A DNA stretch of 64,000 nt, taken from assembly GCF_000717645.1 (NCBI RefSeq), contig NZ_JNZZ01000026.1, positions 50,918 to 114,917 of the forward strand, given 5' to 3'. Source of the DNA: Streptomyces californicus (GTDB lineage Bacteria; Actinomycetota; Actinomycetes; Streptomycetales; Streptomycetaceae). Position 1 is the stretch's first letter. Each line of letters starts with the position of its first letter. Positions 36,517 to 44,259 of the stretch are shown here, in pieces. A program made the translations under genes and the position numbers. The notes under the pieces were generated by a model that saw only the letters and a program-made list of their open reading frames with translations, was not told the origin of the DNA and did not search any database.

Positions 36517-37086
36517 CTATTCCAGCACCGGGTCGGCCACACGCGTATCGAGTTGGCCCATCACATGCTCGACGTCCACGAGTTGGCCTGTTCCGATCAG
36601 GCGCCGGGCGACGAGCAGACCGGCGTCGTGGACGTCCGGGCCGGCGTCGCTGGCACAGGCGTCCGTGACGATCCAGGGTGCGTATCCGTGCTCGAAGGCG
36701 TCTGCGGCGGACTTCAGAACGCAGCTCTCGGTGGCGATTCCGCAGAAGGCGAGGTCGGTCCAGCCGGCCCGTCGCATCAGCTCGGCGGCCTCGGGTGTGA
36801 AGAGCGTGTATCCGGTCTTGTCGACGCTTGCGTGCGCGTGGCCCGCCGCCTCGGCAAGCTCGGGAACGATGTCGGTCTCGGGTGGCTGCTGGAGTCGGCG
36901 CCATTGGAAGAAGCGCTCGTAGGGGCTGTCGGGATAGTTGAAGTACCGGGTGAAGACGACAGGGCACCCGGCGGCGGACCATCTGGCGACGAGGTCGGCG
37001 ACTACGGGTACGACGTGGCGACTGTGGTGGTTCACAAAGCCGTTCTGCATGTCGATCACGACCAGTGCGGCGCTACTGACGTCCAT
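36517..37086 (-). CDS. Isochorismatase-family cysteine hydrolase
   Basis: 189 residues with a ribosome site GAGGG. The catalytic triad of the family is visible: Asp in LVVIDMQNGF (Asp12), Lys in VDKTGYTLF (about 90) and nucleophile Cys in CGIATESCV (about 121). Members include isochorismatases, nicotinamidases and N-carbamoyl amidases; the residues seen do not single out a substrate. It is the first gene of the operon with the FAD reductase and Nudix genes. A nicotinamide/NAD-related route would suit hydrolase plus Nudix, but this is a guess. Confidence 0.9.
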   Translation of the reverse strand: MDVSSAALVVIDMQNGFVNHHSRHVVPVVADLVARWSAAGCPVVFTRYFNYPDSPYERFFQWRRLQQPPETDIVPELAEAAGHAHASVDKTGYTLFTPEAAELMRRAGWTDLAFCGIATESCVLKSAADAFEHGYAPWIVTDACASDAGPDVHDAGLLVARRLIGTGQLVDVEHVMGQLDTRVADPVLE

Positions 37087-37272
37087 CGGCCCTCACTCCT
37101 GCCCGTTCTCGCTCCGTACCCGCTATGAGCGACGCGCCGATCTCCACCAAGGCCTGCTCGAACTGGCCTGCAGCCTAATATGCCTGCACCGCCTAAGAAC
37201 CTCGTCCTCAAGCGATCAGCTGGCGACACTGAACCATCCCGGTCGCACCTCGAACAGAAGCGGTTGAAGGGA

Positions 37273-37620
37273 TCACACGGCGGTCCGCAGGTCCTGATCC
37301 GCGACGTCAAGAGGCTCAAGCAGGCTCAGCCCGTACCAGCGCAGCCGCCAGAGGTCGAAGATCTCGCTCCCGTCAGATGCGAAGTCGACATCGACCTCGA
37401 TGCCGTTGTCGCTCACAAAGCGGCACCCGGCCCCATGAATCGAGTAGGAGTAGGTGCCGACCTGCCAACTCCGGTTGATGATCCGGTGCGAACGGACCAG
37501 GACGAGGACATCTGCGAGCCGCTCAAGCGATGGGATCACCGCCCTCATCGCCGCGTCAACCGTGTTCAGAGCGTCGACGTAACCAAGCACGAGCCCCCGT
37601 GCATCCCCAACCCGTTGCAT
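37273..37620 (-). CDS. Small unknown protein (DUF6896-like)
   Basis: 115 residues. The N-terminal half is helical (YVDALNTVDAAMRAVIPSLE). The C-terminal half has YSIHGAGCRFVSDNGIEVDV and FDLWRLRWYG; this pattern of HGxGC, VDxDF and FDxWRL recalls proteins with a DUF6896 domain, some of which occur in toxin-immunity settings. No transmembrane segment or signal peptide. The ribosome site is weak. It lies between the reductase operon and the methyltransferase, in DNA of lower GC. Immunity protein is one possibility, without a toxin gene to support it. Confidence 0.6.
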   Translation of the reverse strand: MQRVGDARGLVLGYVDALNTVDAAMRAVIPSLERLADVLVLVRSHRIINRSWQVGTYSYSIHGAGCRFVSDNGIEVDVDFASDGSEIFDLWRLRWYGLSLLEPLDVADQDLRTAV

Positions 37621-37779
37621 ACGTCGCCATTGCCCCTAGCCCGTAATTGAAGGGGATTGCCCCATGGGTCGCAAGTGCTCCGCCGGGCGGCATTCTGAAA
37701 CGATCAGCAGCAGGGTGATTGCAGCCCCGAATTATTGAGTTCTCTGCATTGTCACGTGATATCAGGATCAAACGCGGTA

Positions 37780-39411
37780 TCAGCTGTAGAACTTCGAATG
37801 GGTGCGCTGCAGCCGGCGATTCATCAACGTATGGCGCGCATCACTCAAGGCGGTCATCGTCTGCGCGTCAAGCGCCGGGATAAGTCGAGTGAGCGCATCG
37901 TCCGTGGCTTCGATCAGGACCTCCGGGTCATCAGAAGCGCGGGAGATCTTGTCGAGCCTTGCTAGACCGGAAGCAGCGCCGGGGACGATGGGGACCTGCA
38001 GCGCATTGACCTCGCTGGGCACGAGCTCGAGAACACCGCCGCCGAAACTTCGCCCCTCGACTTCTGCAGAGAGCATCGTGAGCGAATTATGGAACGCTGC
38101 GGTGAAGTCATCTGCCGTGATCGGCGAACCCGCGAGAATCTGCCCTTTGTAGATGGTGTCGGTCGTCACGACCTTCGCATGGTTGGAGATTACGCGTGGG
38201 TAGCGGTTAGACCGCTTGGACAGCAGCAGGTCGCCGGGGGGGACGACCGGGACCCTGTACCAAGGCGCGCGCACGCGGCATTTGAAACGTTGGTCGATCT
38301 CCAGGCCAACGCCGTCTTCGAGGTACTGCTGCGCCAGCTCGTGAGCCTCCGGCGAGGACTTGGTCGCTGCGAAGCTCAGGAGCCAGGCAGGCTGGCTGGC
38401 GTCGGCCAAAGCTTGCTGCTCCACGCTGGTATAGACCAAACCTTCCGCATGGCGTGACCGCGGCAGCAGCGGGATTGCCCACTCCTCAAGGCCGTACGCC
38501 TTGACCTTCGTGGAATCGACACAGAAGTAGCCATTCGCGCCCGTCACGGTCGAGACGCTGAATCGTGCGACGCTGCTGAGCGACTTGACTGAGGAGATCG
38601 ACTTGACGGCAGCCAGAGCGTCGTTTTGCTCAGGCAACAGCAGGTAGTTGGTCCAGGTGCCCGAAGCCGCCGTAACCATATGCGACCAGGAACGGGTGCC
38701 GCTGTTGTGGTCGCGAAATTGGATTTCCGAAGGAGCGGTGGCCCCCTTCGAGGCACGACCACTGAGAATCAGAACCTCCTGCAGGACTGAGGGGAATGAG
38801 CCCGGCTCAAAGAGATCGATGGTGAGGTCGGTCGTGTTAGCTAGGAGCCAGTTGCGGACGGCGTTCGCCGAGACGCCAGTCAGAAACTCGGTCGGGAGGA
38901 TGACAGAGAAAACACCGCCGTCACGTAGCTTCGAGAGAGACAAGAGGAAGACAGGAATCCAGAGGTTCGACACGGAAGTCCCCGCTACGCCAAGCCCGGC
39001 GCTAATCTCCTTGGCGCGCTGCTTGTCCTCGTCCGAAATGAACTGGAATCGCACGTAGGGCGGATTGGCAAGCACCCAGTCGAAGTCGGAGCCTCGCCCC
39101 TGCGACCACTGGAGCACGTTCTGGTTGACCACTCGCCCCTGCATACCTGCCGAATTCAACGCGTCGGCCGCCTTGGTGGCCTCCCCGGCGAAGATCTCAA
39201 CGGCTTCGACTGCCTGAATGCGGCCAGCCATGTCGCTGCGCCCGACCCCCCGGAGGAAGGCACCGTCTCCAGCGGACGGCTCGAGCACTCGGAGATCCGA
39301 TCGACCGCCGAGCAGTTCGGCGGACCGGCGGATGCAGAGCTCGACCAAGACGTCGGGCGAGTAGAACCCGCCGCGTAGCTTGTCATCGCTCACTTCGTGG
39401 CGTGTCCGCAT
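37780..39411 (-). CDS. N6-adenine DNA methyltransferase (gamma class, restriction-modification type)
   Basis: 543 residues from an ATG with GAGGAG 4 nt upstream; the longer upstream ATG is excluded because it places this site inside the gene. Motif X/I region: KLRGGFYSP then RVLEPSAGDGAFL (SAM binding). Motif IV is NPPY in DWVLANPPYVRFQF, diagnostic of N6-adenine transfer. Motif VIII-like LPTEFLTGVSA follows. The C-terminal half (about 270-540) is a target-recognition region with PRVISNHAKVVTTDTIY and ends in a helical part. The order I-IV-TRD is that of gamma-class enzymes such as M.TaqI and Eco57I. It is divergent from a PLD-type nuclease, the presumed restriction partner. Lower GC than the host genes. 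Confidence 0.9.
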   Translation of the reverse strand: MRTRHEVSDDKLRGGFYSPDVLVELCIRRSAELLGGRSDLRVLEPSAGDGAFLRGVGRSDMAGRIQAVEAVEIFAGEATKAADALNSAGMQGRVVNQNVLQWSQGRGSDFDWVLANPPYVRFQFISDEDKQRAKEISAGLGVAGTSVSNLWIPVFLLSLSKLRDGGVFSVILPTEFLTGVSANAVRNWLLANTTDLTIDLFEPGSFPSVLQEVLILSGRASKGATAPSEIQFRDHNSGTRSWSHMVTAASGTWTNYLLLPEQNDALAAVKSISSVKSLSSVARFSVSTVTGANGYFCVDSTKVKAYGLEEWAIPLLPRSRHAEGLVYTSVEQQALADASQPAWLLSFAATKSSPEAHELAQQYLEDGVGLEIDQRFKCRVRAPWYRVPVVPPGDLLLSKRSNRYPRVISNHAKVVTTDTIYKGQILAGSPITADDFTAAFHNSLTMLSAEVEGRSFGGGVLELVPSEVNALQVPIVPGAASGLARLDKISRASDDPEVLIEATDDALTRLIPALDAQTMTALSDARHTLMNRRLQRTHSKFYS

Positions 39412-39499
39412 CGACTCCTCTTTCGCTTCAGCTACTGAAGTGATGACCATACCTTACCGTTTCCATCCCGCGTAGCACCCTTATGAAATCCTCAGCGGC
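39412..39499. promoter_or_regulatory. Divergent methyltransferase/nuclease promoter with inverted repeat
   Basis: The 88 bp between the two start codons hold CTTCAG-CTA-CTGAAG (39426-39440), extendable to 9-bp arms with one mismatch (TCGCTTCAG / CTGAAGTGA). It lies 15 bp upstream of the methyltransferase start. A TATGGT box on the minus strand is a possible -10. Restriction-modification systems often keep such an operator for a controller protein or for the methyltransferase itself. Confidence 0.55.
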
Positions 39500-40756
39500 A
39501 TGAAACTTCGCTTCGTCGGCCAGCCCTTCGCCGATCACCCAAACTTGGTCGACTTCATCGAGCACGCGAGGGATGACGGTTTCAACGAACTCAAGATCGC
39601 GGTGGCCTGGGCCAAGCGGTCCGGCCTCGGGCGCGTCTGGGACGCGCTCGAGGAGTTCCGGTCCCAGGGTGGCAGGGTGCTATTGATCCTGGGAGTCAGC
39701 GAGGGCGGCGCCACCAGGGAGGGGCTGGAGCTCGCCCTCCAGGTCGCCGACGAGGGCTACGTCTTCCACGACCCGCGACGAACCTTCCACCCCAAGGTCT
39801 ACTTCGCTTGCTCGTCTGGCCAGCGGTCGCTACTCGTCGGCTCGAGCAACCTGACAGCTGGAGGACTCAGCTGGAACTACGAGGCTTCAACGTGGGTGGA
39901 CTGGGACGCCGGCGAAGGCGAGGACGTGACGGATAAGGTGTCGGCGTGGTTCGACGGGCTCATCGCCAAGACGGAGTCGTGCAGTCTCCTGACGGCGGAG
40001 CTCATCGCGAACCTGGAGAAGAGCGGGGACATCGCCATCGGTTCCGAGTCTCGAGCACGACGCGTACAGAAGAAGAAGTCGGACACCCCGGAAGACAACG
40101 ACAGCGCGATCGTCGCGACCATCAACGGCCTGTTCAAGCCAGTGCTGGCTGGCTTGCGGAAACTGCCGGGCCTGAGCTCCAAGATCGCCCCGCTCCCATC
40201 CGCTCCCGGCGCTGCAGCCGCCAAGAAGCCCGCGACCAAGGCGACGGGGGCGTCCGGGACGCCCCTGATGGTGAAAAAGCCAGCACTGGCAGGGCCCGCC
40301 CCCTTCCCGACCGCAAATGTTCAGCGGCGTTGGCACAAGCGTCTCGACAACACCGCGGCGCAGCAGGTGAAGTCCGCAGCAAGCAATCCGACTGGGAATC
40401 TGCGCCTGAGCCAGGAGGACGCTCCCATCGACCACAAGCATTACTTCCGCGATGACTTCTTCGGTGGCCTGCCATGGACGCCGACCGAGGGCAAAGAAAC
40501 GGAGCAGGAAGTCGTCGTCGGGTTCCGCACATGGATCGATGGCGCGGACCACGGAATCCAAGAGATCAGGCTCAGCCACGACCCTAAGAGGATCTCCGGG
40601 CAGGGAAACGTGCCCACGGTGCTCCATTGGGGCGCACTTGCGCCGACAATGCGGGAGACCAACTACGTCGGGCTCTACATAAGCCTCGAACGCACAACCG
40701 GCGACCAGTACAACCTGGTGATCTCGCAAAAGCTTAGGGGGGACCACCAGGTCTAA
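39500..40756 (+). CDS. PLD-family nuclease, NgoFVII-like restriction endonuclease candidate
   Basis: 418 residues. The N-terminal 170 residues are a phospholipase-D-like nuclease domain with one HKD-type site: FHPKVYF (His and Lys about residues 97-99) and GSSNLTAGGLSWNYEAS (Asn about 117, Glu about 127). Two such sites meet in a dimer and cut DNA without a metal, as in BfiI. A Lys/Pro/Ala-rich linker (about 190-275) joins a C-terminal domain (about 310-415) with VLHWG, ETNYVGLYISLE and YNLVISQKL, which resembles the B3-type DNA-recognition part of NgoFVII-type restriction enzymes. Divergent from the adenine methyltransferase. Endonuclease activity and target are not known. Confidence 0.8.
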   Translation: MKLRFVGQPFADHPNLVDFIEHARDDGFNELKIAVAWAKRSGLGRVWDALEEFRSQGGRVLLILGVSEGGATREGLELALQVADEGYVFHDPRRTFHPKVYFACSSGQRSLLVGSSNLTAGGLSWNYEASTWVDWDAGEGEDVTDKVSAWFDGLIAKTESCSLLTAELIANLEKSGDIAIGSESRARRVQKKKSDTPEDNDSAIVATINGLFKPVLAGLRKLPGLSSKIAPLPSAPGAAAAKKPATKATGASGTPLMVKKPALAGPAPFPTANVQRRWHKRLDNTAAQQVKSAASNPTGNLRLSQEDAPIDHKHYFRDDFFGGLPWTPTEGKETEQEVVVGFRTWIDGADHGIQEIRLSHDPKRISGQGNVPTVLHWGALAPTMRETNYVGLYISLERTTGDQYNLVISQKLRGDHQV

Positions 40757-40784
40757 TCAGCCCGGAAATCTAGGCCAGGGAACG

Positions 40785-40817
40785 TCGGTGCATCGAAAAA
40801 TTCTTTCGACGCACCGA
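40785..40817 (+). terminator. Hairpin after the nuclease gene
   Basis: TCGGTGCATCGAAA and TTTCGACGCACCGA pair over 14 positions with one mismatch around AATTC, 29 nt after the stop. A second small hairpin (AGGTG-TTG-CACCT) follows. No U tract. Confidence 0.55.
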
Positions 40818-40990
40818 GGTGTTGCACCTGTTACCCGAAAAACTGTGCGCTGCCTGGCGCAAGGGATGATCAGAGACCGAAATCCCGTGTATGCATCCTT
40901 GGTTGTATTCTTCCCCGCCCGGGCCCGCCTGGACGGGGACACACTGGAGAATCTGCTGCAGGTCAGGGCGCCTACTCCCCCTCCGAACAG

Positions 40991-41148
40991 TTAGAAAGCA
41001 TGTTGGGGGGCAACCCCTCAAGAGTTCGAATCTCGTATCCTCCGCCATTGCTCTCACCGGGCAATACGTTGAAGGTCCCCACCCGCTTGCGGTGGGGACC
41101 TTCAACGTTGGCTCAGAGCTTGTTGTGCCGGTCTCTGTCCGTCGGGGT
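40991..41148. repeat. Right attachment repeat (attR) with truncated tRNA-Ser
   Basis: This is a copy of the tRNA-Ser 3' half from the anticodon loop on (GAAAGCATGTTGGG ... CTCCGCCA), then its terminator and flank. 41022-41069 is identical to 34994-35041. The 5' half of the tRNA is missing, so it cannot be a working tRNA gene. The remainder of 40818-40990 and 41149-41408 shows nothing I can call a gene. Confidence 0.8.
41067..41107 (+). terminator. Terminator-like hairpin of the tRNA-Ser remnant
   Basis: A perfect 17-bp stem (CGTTGAAGGTCCCCACC with its complement) and 7-nt loop, homologous in place to 35039-35078 but with paired base changes that keep the stem. Confidence 0.75.
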
Positions 41149-41408
41149 GGTGGCGGCTTGCACGTGTCTCGTCTGTGCGGTTAGGCGGCAGTGCATAAGG
41201 CTTTCGAGGCGGGGCGGAGGCACGGGACGCAGGTGGCGTCTTCGGGGGGGCCGGATGCGTGGTGCTGGTCGGGGCGGTGGTGTGGCTTCTGTGGACCGGT
41301 GAATCGTGGGTCGAGTCGTTCCAGTTCGGTGGGGTTCTGGCCCTGTGCTGGGCCGTGCAGCTCGCGGTGGTTCGGGTTGTCCAGCGAAGGGCAGGGCGGT
41401 GAGGTCTC

Positions 41409-41990
41409 TCAGGCGCCGGGCTCAATGGGGGGCGTCGGGAGCGGGCTGACGCCCGGTTCGAAATGGGTCCTGAGATAGATGCGGGTGCGTTGCGGTGTGT
41501 ACGCGTGGGCGTACAGGCGCACGCACTGGTCGGCGGACGGGTCGTAGCCGTCCTCCAGGTCGTACGGCGCGTCCGGGGCGCCGGAGGGTTCCAGGGTCCC
41601 GGGGGCCTCGGGGGTGCCGGGACAGACGTAGCCGTAGCGGATGTCCTTCTCGAAGGTCTCCGGTTTCGGGAGTCCCCGGTGGGTGAAGTCGTCGGCCGGT
41701 ACGCCGGTCCGGGCCTTCGCGGGTTCCAGCCACGGGAACGGCGACGGTGCCGACGAGGGCCGGCGCTTCGGCGGCGACCGGTGCGAGGATCCGGCGGCGC
41801 CGGGCCGGACCGCCGCTGCCTCCGGGCTCCGGACGCCGGCGGCCGCACTGGCGGGCGCCGTTGCCGGATCGCCGCTGGTCTCGTCCACCGGCAGACGGCG
41901 CTTTTCGGACAACCGTGGGTCATTCGGGGGACGGGAGACAACCCGGAGCGCGTCCGGCCGCCTCTCACAGAACGGACACAGCGTTGTCAC
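41409..41990 (-). CDS. Hypothetical protein with N-terminal CPFC motif
   Basis: 193 residues if the GTG at 41990 is used (MTTLCPFCERRPDALRVVS). The CPFC pair hints at a zinc-knuckle or redox site; a Ser/Ala/Pro-rich middle is followed by a better conserved-looking C-terminus with KARTGVPADDFTHRGLPKP, KDIRYGYVCPGTPEAPG and CVRLYAHAYTPQRTRIYLRTH. No ribosome site precedes the GTG, so it may be leaderless or start elsewhere. It is divergent from the lysyl-oxidase-like gene. Codon use in this frame fits Streptomyces; function unknown. Confidence 0.5.
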   Translation of the reverse strand: MTTLCPFCERRPDALRVVSRPPNDPRLSEKRRLPVDETSGDPATAPASAAAGVRSPEAAAVRPGAAGSSHRSPPKRRPSSAPSPFPWLEPAKARTGVPADDFTHRGLPKPETFEKDIRYGYVCPGTPEAPGTLEPSGAPDAPYDLEDGYDPSADQCVRLYAHAYTPQRTRIYLRTHFEPGVSPLPTPPIEPGA

Positions 41991-42059
41991 AGGCGAGTTG
42001 GGGGCCGTGCCGGCGTCCAAGGTCCGTAAACGCACCCCGGAAAGCCGGAAGTACGAGGA

Positions 42060-43844
42060 ATGATGACCAGATTCCCGCAGGGCCGTACCAACCGTCTCAC
42101 CCGCCCCTCCATCGCCGTCGCCGCGGCCGTCGCCGTGACCGCGGGCGTCGTCGCCGCCGCGCCCGACGCGAAGACGACGGAGCCCGCGCCCAAGCTGCGT
42201 CTGATCGCGGCCTCCACCTCGGTGACGCTCGACTCGTGGAAGGAGGACCCGGGGGTCTATTTGGACCTGGGGACCTACCTGACCTCGGAGAACGGCGCCT
42301 TCGAGCTCAAGGTGACCCGGAAGTCGTACAAGGACCCCGTCACCGTCTCGCAGGTCTTCCGCAACGGGAAGAAGACCACGACCAAGGCGCTGCCCGCCGA
42401 GATCGTCAAGGACTTCTCCGGGCTGCCCGACTTCGCGCAGATCCAGCTCACCGACGCGGCCGGCAAGACCGTGCTCAAGCAGACCGAGGCGTTCTGCCCG
42501 AACAACGCCTCCGGGCGGGTCCGGCCGGACGCCCCCGCCAACTCGAAGTATCCGCAGAGCTGCCCGATCAACCCGTTCACCCTCGGCTCGGTGTGGGGCG
42601 TGGAGAACGGCTGGGCGTCCAACACCTATGCCGGGTACTACTCCAAGCCGGTCCAGCTCGCCGCCGGTACGTACACCGCCAAGATCGACGTGACCAAGAA
42701 GTACCGCGACCTCTTCGGCATCGCCAGCAAGCCGCAGACCGTCAAGGTCGTCGTCCGCGAGCGCAGTTGGGAGGAGCCGGCCGGCGCCGGGCGCAGCGCC
42801 GCCGCCACCCGGCAGGGACACCAGGGCCACGGAGCGCACCAGGGCCACGAGGCGCACGGTCAGCAGGCCGCCCCCTCGCACGGCGCCCATGCCGCGCACG
42901 GCGCTCCCGCCCGTACCGAGGCGCCCGCCGCGCGGACCACCGGGGCCGGGGCCACGTTCAACGTCGGTCACGGGCCCTACCCGCCCGCGCCGCCCGCCCT
43001 GCCGTGGGCGCTGAAGAAGGACTCGCTCCAGCGGCAGTCCTTCGCCGCCGCCACCGTCGGCGACCGGGCCGGGCAGACCGACGGCTCGCGTCAGGCGCCG
43101 GCCGTGCAGCCCAACGCCAAGCGCCCCACCGGCAAGGCCACCGTCCCCGACGTGCCCAAGCCGGACCTGCGCTCGCTGCCCGCGTACGGCATCACCGTCA
43201 GCGAGGGGTACGAGGAGGCGCCCGGCCGGGACTACCTCGCCTTCAGCGCCAACGTGTGGAACGCCGGCCCCGCCAAGCTCGTCGTGGACGGCTTCCGCTC
43301 GCCGGGCAAGGAGCTGATGGACGCGTACCAGTACTTCTACGACGCGAACGGCAAGCAGGTCGGCTACACCCCGACCGGCACCATGGAGTGGGACCCGCGC
43401 CCCGGCCACGAGCACTGGCACTTCACGGACTTCGCCAGCTACCGGCTGCTGAAGGCCGACAAGAAGGAGACCGTGCGCAGCGGCAAGGAGGCGTTCTGCC
43501 TGGCCAACACCGACGCCGTCGACTACACGGTGAAGAACGCCAACTGGCACCCGGACAACACCGATCTCTCCACCGCGTGCGGCCAGGAGAACTCGATCTC
43601 CGTCCGTGAGGTGCTCGACGTGGGCTCCGGGGACACCTACACCCAGGACCTGCCCGGCCAGTCCTTCGACATCACGGGCCTGCCGAACGGCACGTACTAC
43701 ATCCAGGTGCTCGCCAACCCGGAGAACCGGCTCAAGGAGACCAACCACAAGAACAACAGCGCGCTGCGCAAGGTCGTCCTCGGCGGCAAGAAGGGCGCCC
43801 GCACCGTGAAGGTCCCCGCCCATGAGCTGGTGAACGCCAACTAG
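42060..43844 (+). CDS. Secreted lysyl-oxidase-like copper protein
   Basis: 594 residues from the first of two adjacent ATG codons, with GGAAG 8 nt upstream. The N-terminus is a Sec-type signal (basic start, then VAAAVAVTAGVVAAAPDAK). Residues 40-240 form a beta-rich domain with two Cys pairs. A His-rich linker follows (about 250-285: GHQGHGAHQGHEAHGQ). The C-terminal domain is lysyl-oxidase-like, with the copper motif HEHWHF (His450, 452, 454) in WDPRPGHEHWHFTDFASYRL and NPENRLKETNHKNNSA near the end. Lysyl oxidases oxidise primary amines using copper and a tyrosine-derived quinone; in bacteria the substrate is uncertain. Confidence 0.88.
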   Translation: MMTRFPQGRTNRLTRPSIAVAAAVAVTAGVVAAAPDAKTTEPAPKLRLIAASTSVTLDSWKEDPGVYLDLGTYLTSENGAFELKVTRKSYKDPVTVSQVFRNGKKTTTKALPAEIVKDFSGLPDFAQIQLTDAAGKTVLKQTEAFCPNNASGRVRPDAPANSKYPQSCPINPFTLGSVWGVENGWASNTYAGYYSKPVQLAAGTYTAKIDVTKKYRDLFGIASKPQTVKVVVRERSWEEPAGAGRSAAATRQGHQGHGAHQGHEAHGQQAAPSHGAHAAHGAPARTEAPAARTTGAGATFNVGHGPYPPAPPALPWALKKDSLQRQSFAAATVGDRAGQTDGSRQAPAVQPNAKRPTGKATVPDVPKPDLRSLPAYGITVSEGYEEAPGRDYLAFSANVWNAGPAKLVVDGFRSPGKELMDAYQYFYDANGKQVGYTPTGTMEWDPRPGHEHWHFTDFASYRLLKADKKETVRSGKEAFCLANTDAVDYTVKNANWHPDNTDLSTACGQENSISVREVLDVGSGDTYTQDLPGQSFDITGLPNGTYYIQVLANPENRLKETNHKNNSALRKVVLGGKKGARTVKVPAHELVNAN

Positions 43845-43886
43845 TTCTCTTCGTACGCCTGTTGGCGTACCGGTCTCAGCGTTTCA

Positions 43887-43918
43887 CACCGGCCCCGGAA
43901 CCTCTTCCGGGGCCGGTG
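43887..43918 (+). terminator. Terminator after the lysyl-oxidase-like gene
   Basis: A perfect 14-bp stem (CACCGGCCCCGGAA with its complement) and CCTC loop, 42 nt past the stop codon. Confidence 0.85.
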
Positions 43919-44259
43919 GCACGTCCGGGGCGAAACCACAGTTTTCGCCAAGGTGCACGTTCACCCGTAACCCCGGGACCGCCTTCTCGTACCACCGGCG
44001 TGTACCGGAGTGCGCCCGGTTGATTCCGCCGGTCAGGGTCGGTGCACCCAAGTGGCTTGCGTCGTAGGTGAGTTATCGGGGGCTTGCGGGAGGCGTGCGG
44101 TTCGGGCGAGCGCTCCCTCCGAGAGCCCCCGCACTCACCTGCGGATGCATCAGCTACCTGTGCGTAACGCAGGTGTGGCGCATTTCACTCGGCTCCAGGG
44201 GTGGCTCTGGAAACATCTACGCCAACGAGATCGGGCCATATACGCCGCGGGGGGTGGCC
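43919..44259 (+). promoter_or_regulatory. Region upstream of the Crp/Fnr gene
   Basis: 341 bp without a gene. It holds an inverted repeat GGCGAAA-7-TTTCGCC (43929-43949), a palindrome TGCGT-A-ACGCA (44161-44171) and next to it GTG-10-CAC (44173-44188), loosely like a Crp half-site pair. The promoter of the 44.2-64 kb array should be here or in the 97-bp gap at 44971. Confidence 0.45.

Larger units (their letters stand above)
34964..41148. mobile_element. Genomic island in tRNA-Ser(GGA), integrase lost
   Basis: About 6.2 kb bounded by the two tRNA-Ser repeats. Content: a Nudix / FAD reductase / cysteine hydrolase operon, a small unknown gene, and an adenine methyltransferase with a divergent PLD-type nuclease. 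Base composition falls visibly from about 37.1 to 41.0 kb compared with the purine genes around it, which fits horizontal transfer. No integrase, excisionase or replication gene is present, so the island is either a remnant or was moved by another element. Confidence 0.75.

Noticed and set aside
40770..41105. Minus-strand frame over the attR repeat, similar to one over tRNA-Ser (34943-35143)
   Set aside because: The likeness of the two frames merely reflects the repeated tRNA-Ser DNA; translations of tRNA genes of this kind are a known artefact.
35140..41148. A complete integrative plasmid or prophage in the tRNA-Ser island
   Set aside because: No integrase, replication, transfer or phage structural gene is present; only cargo-type genes remain.
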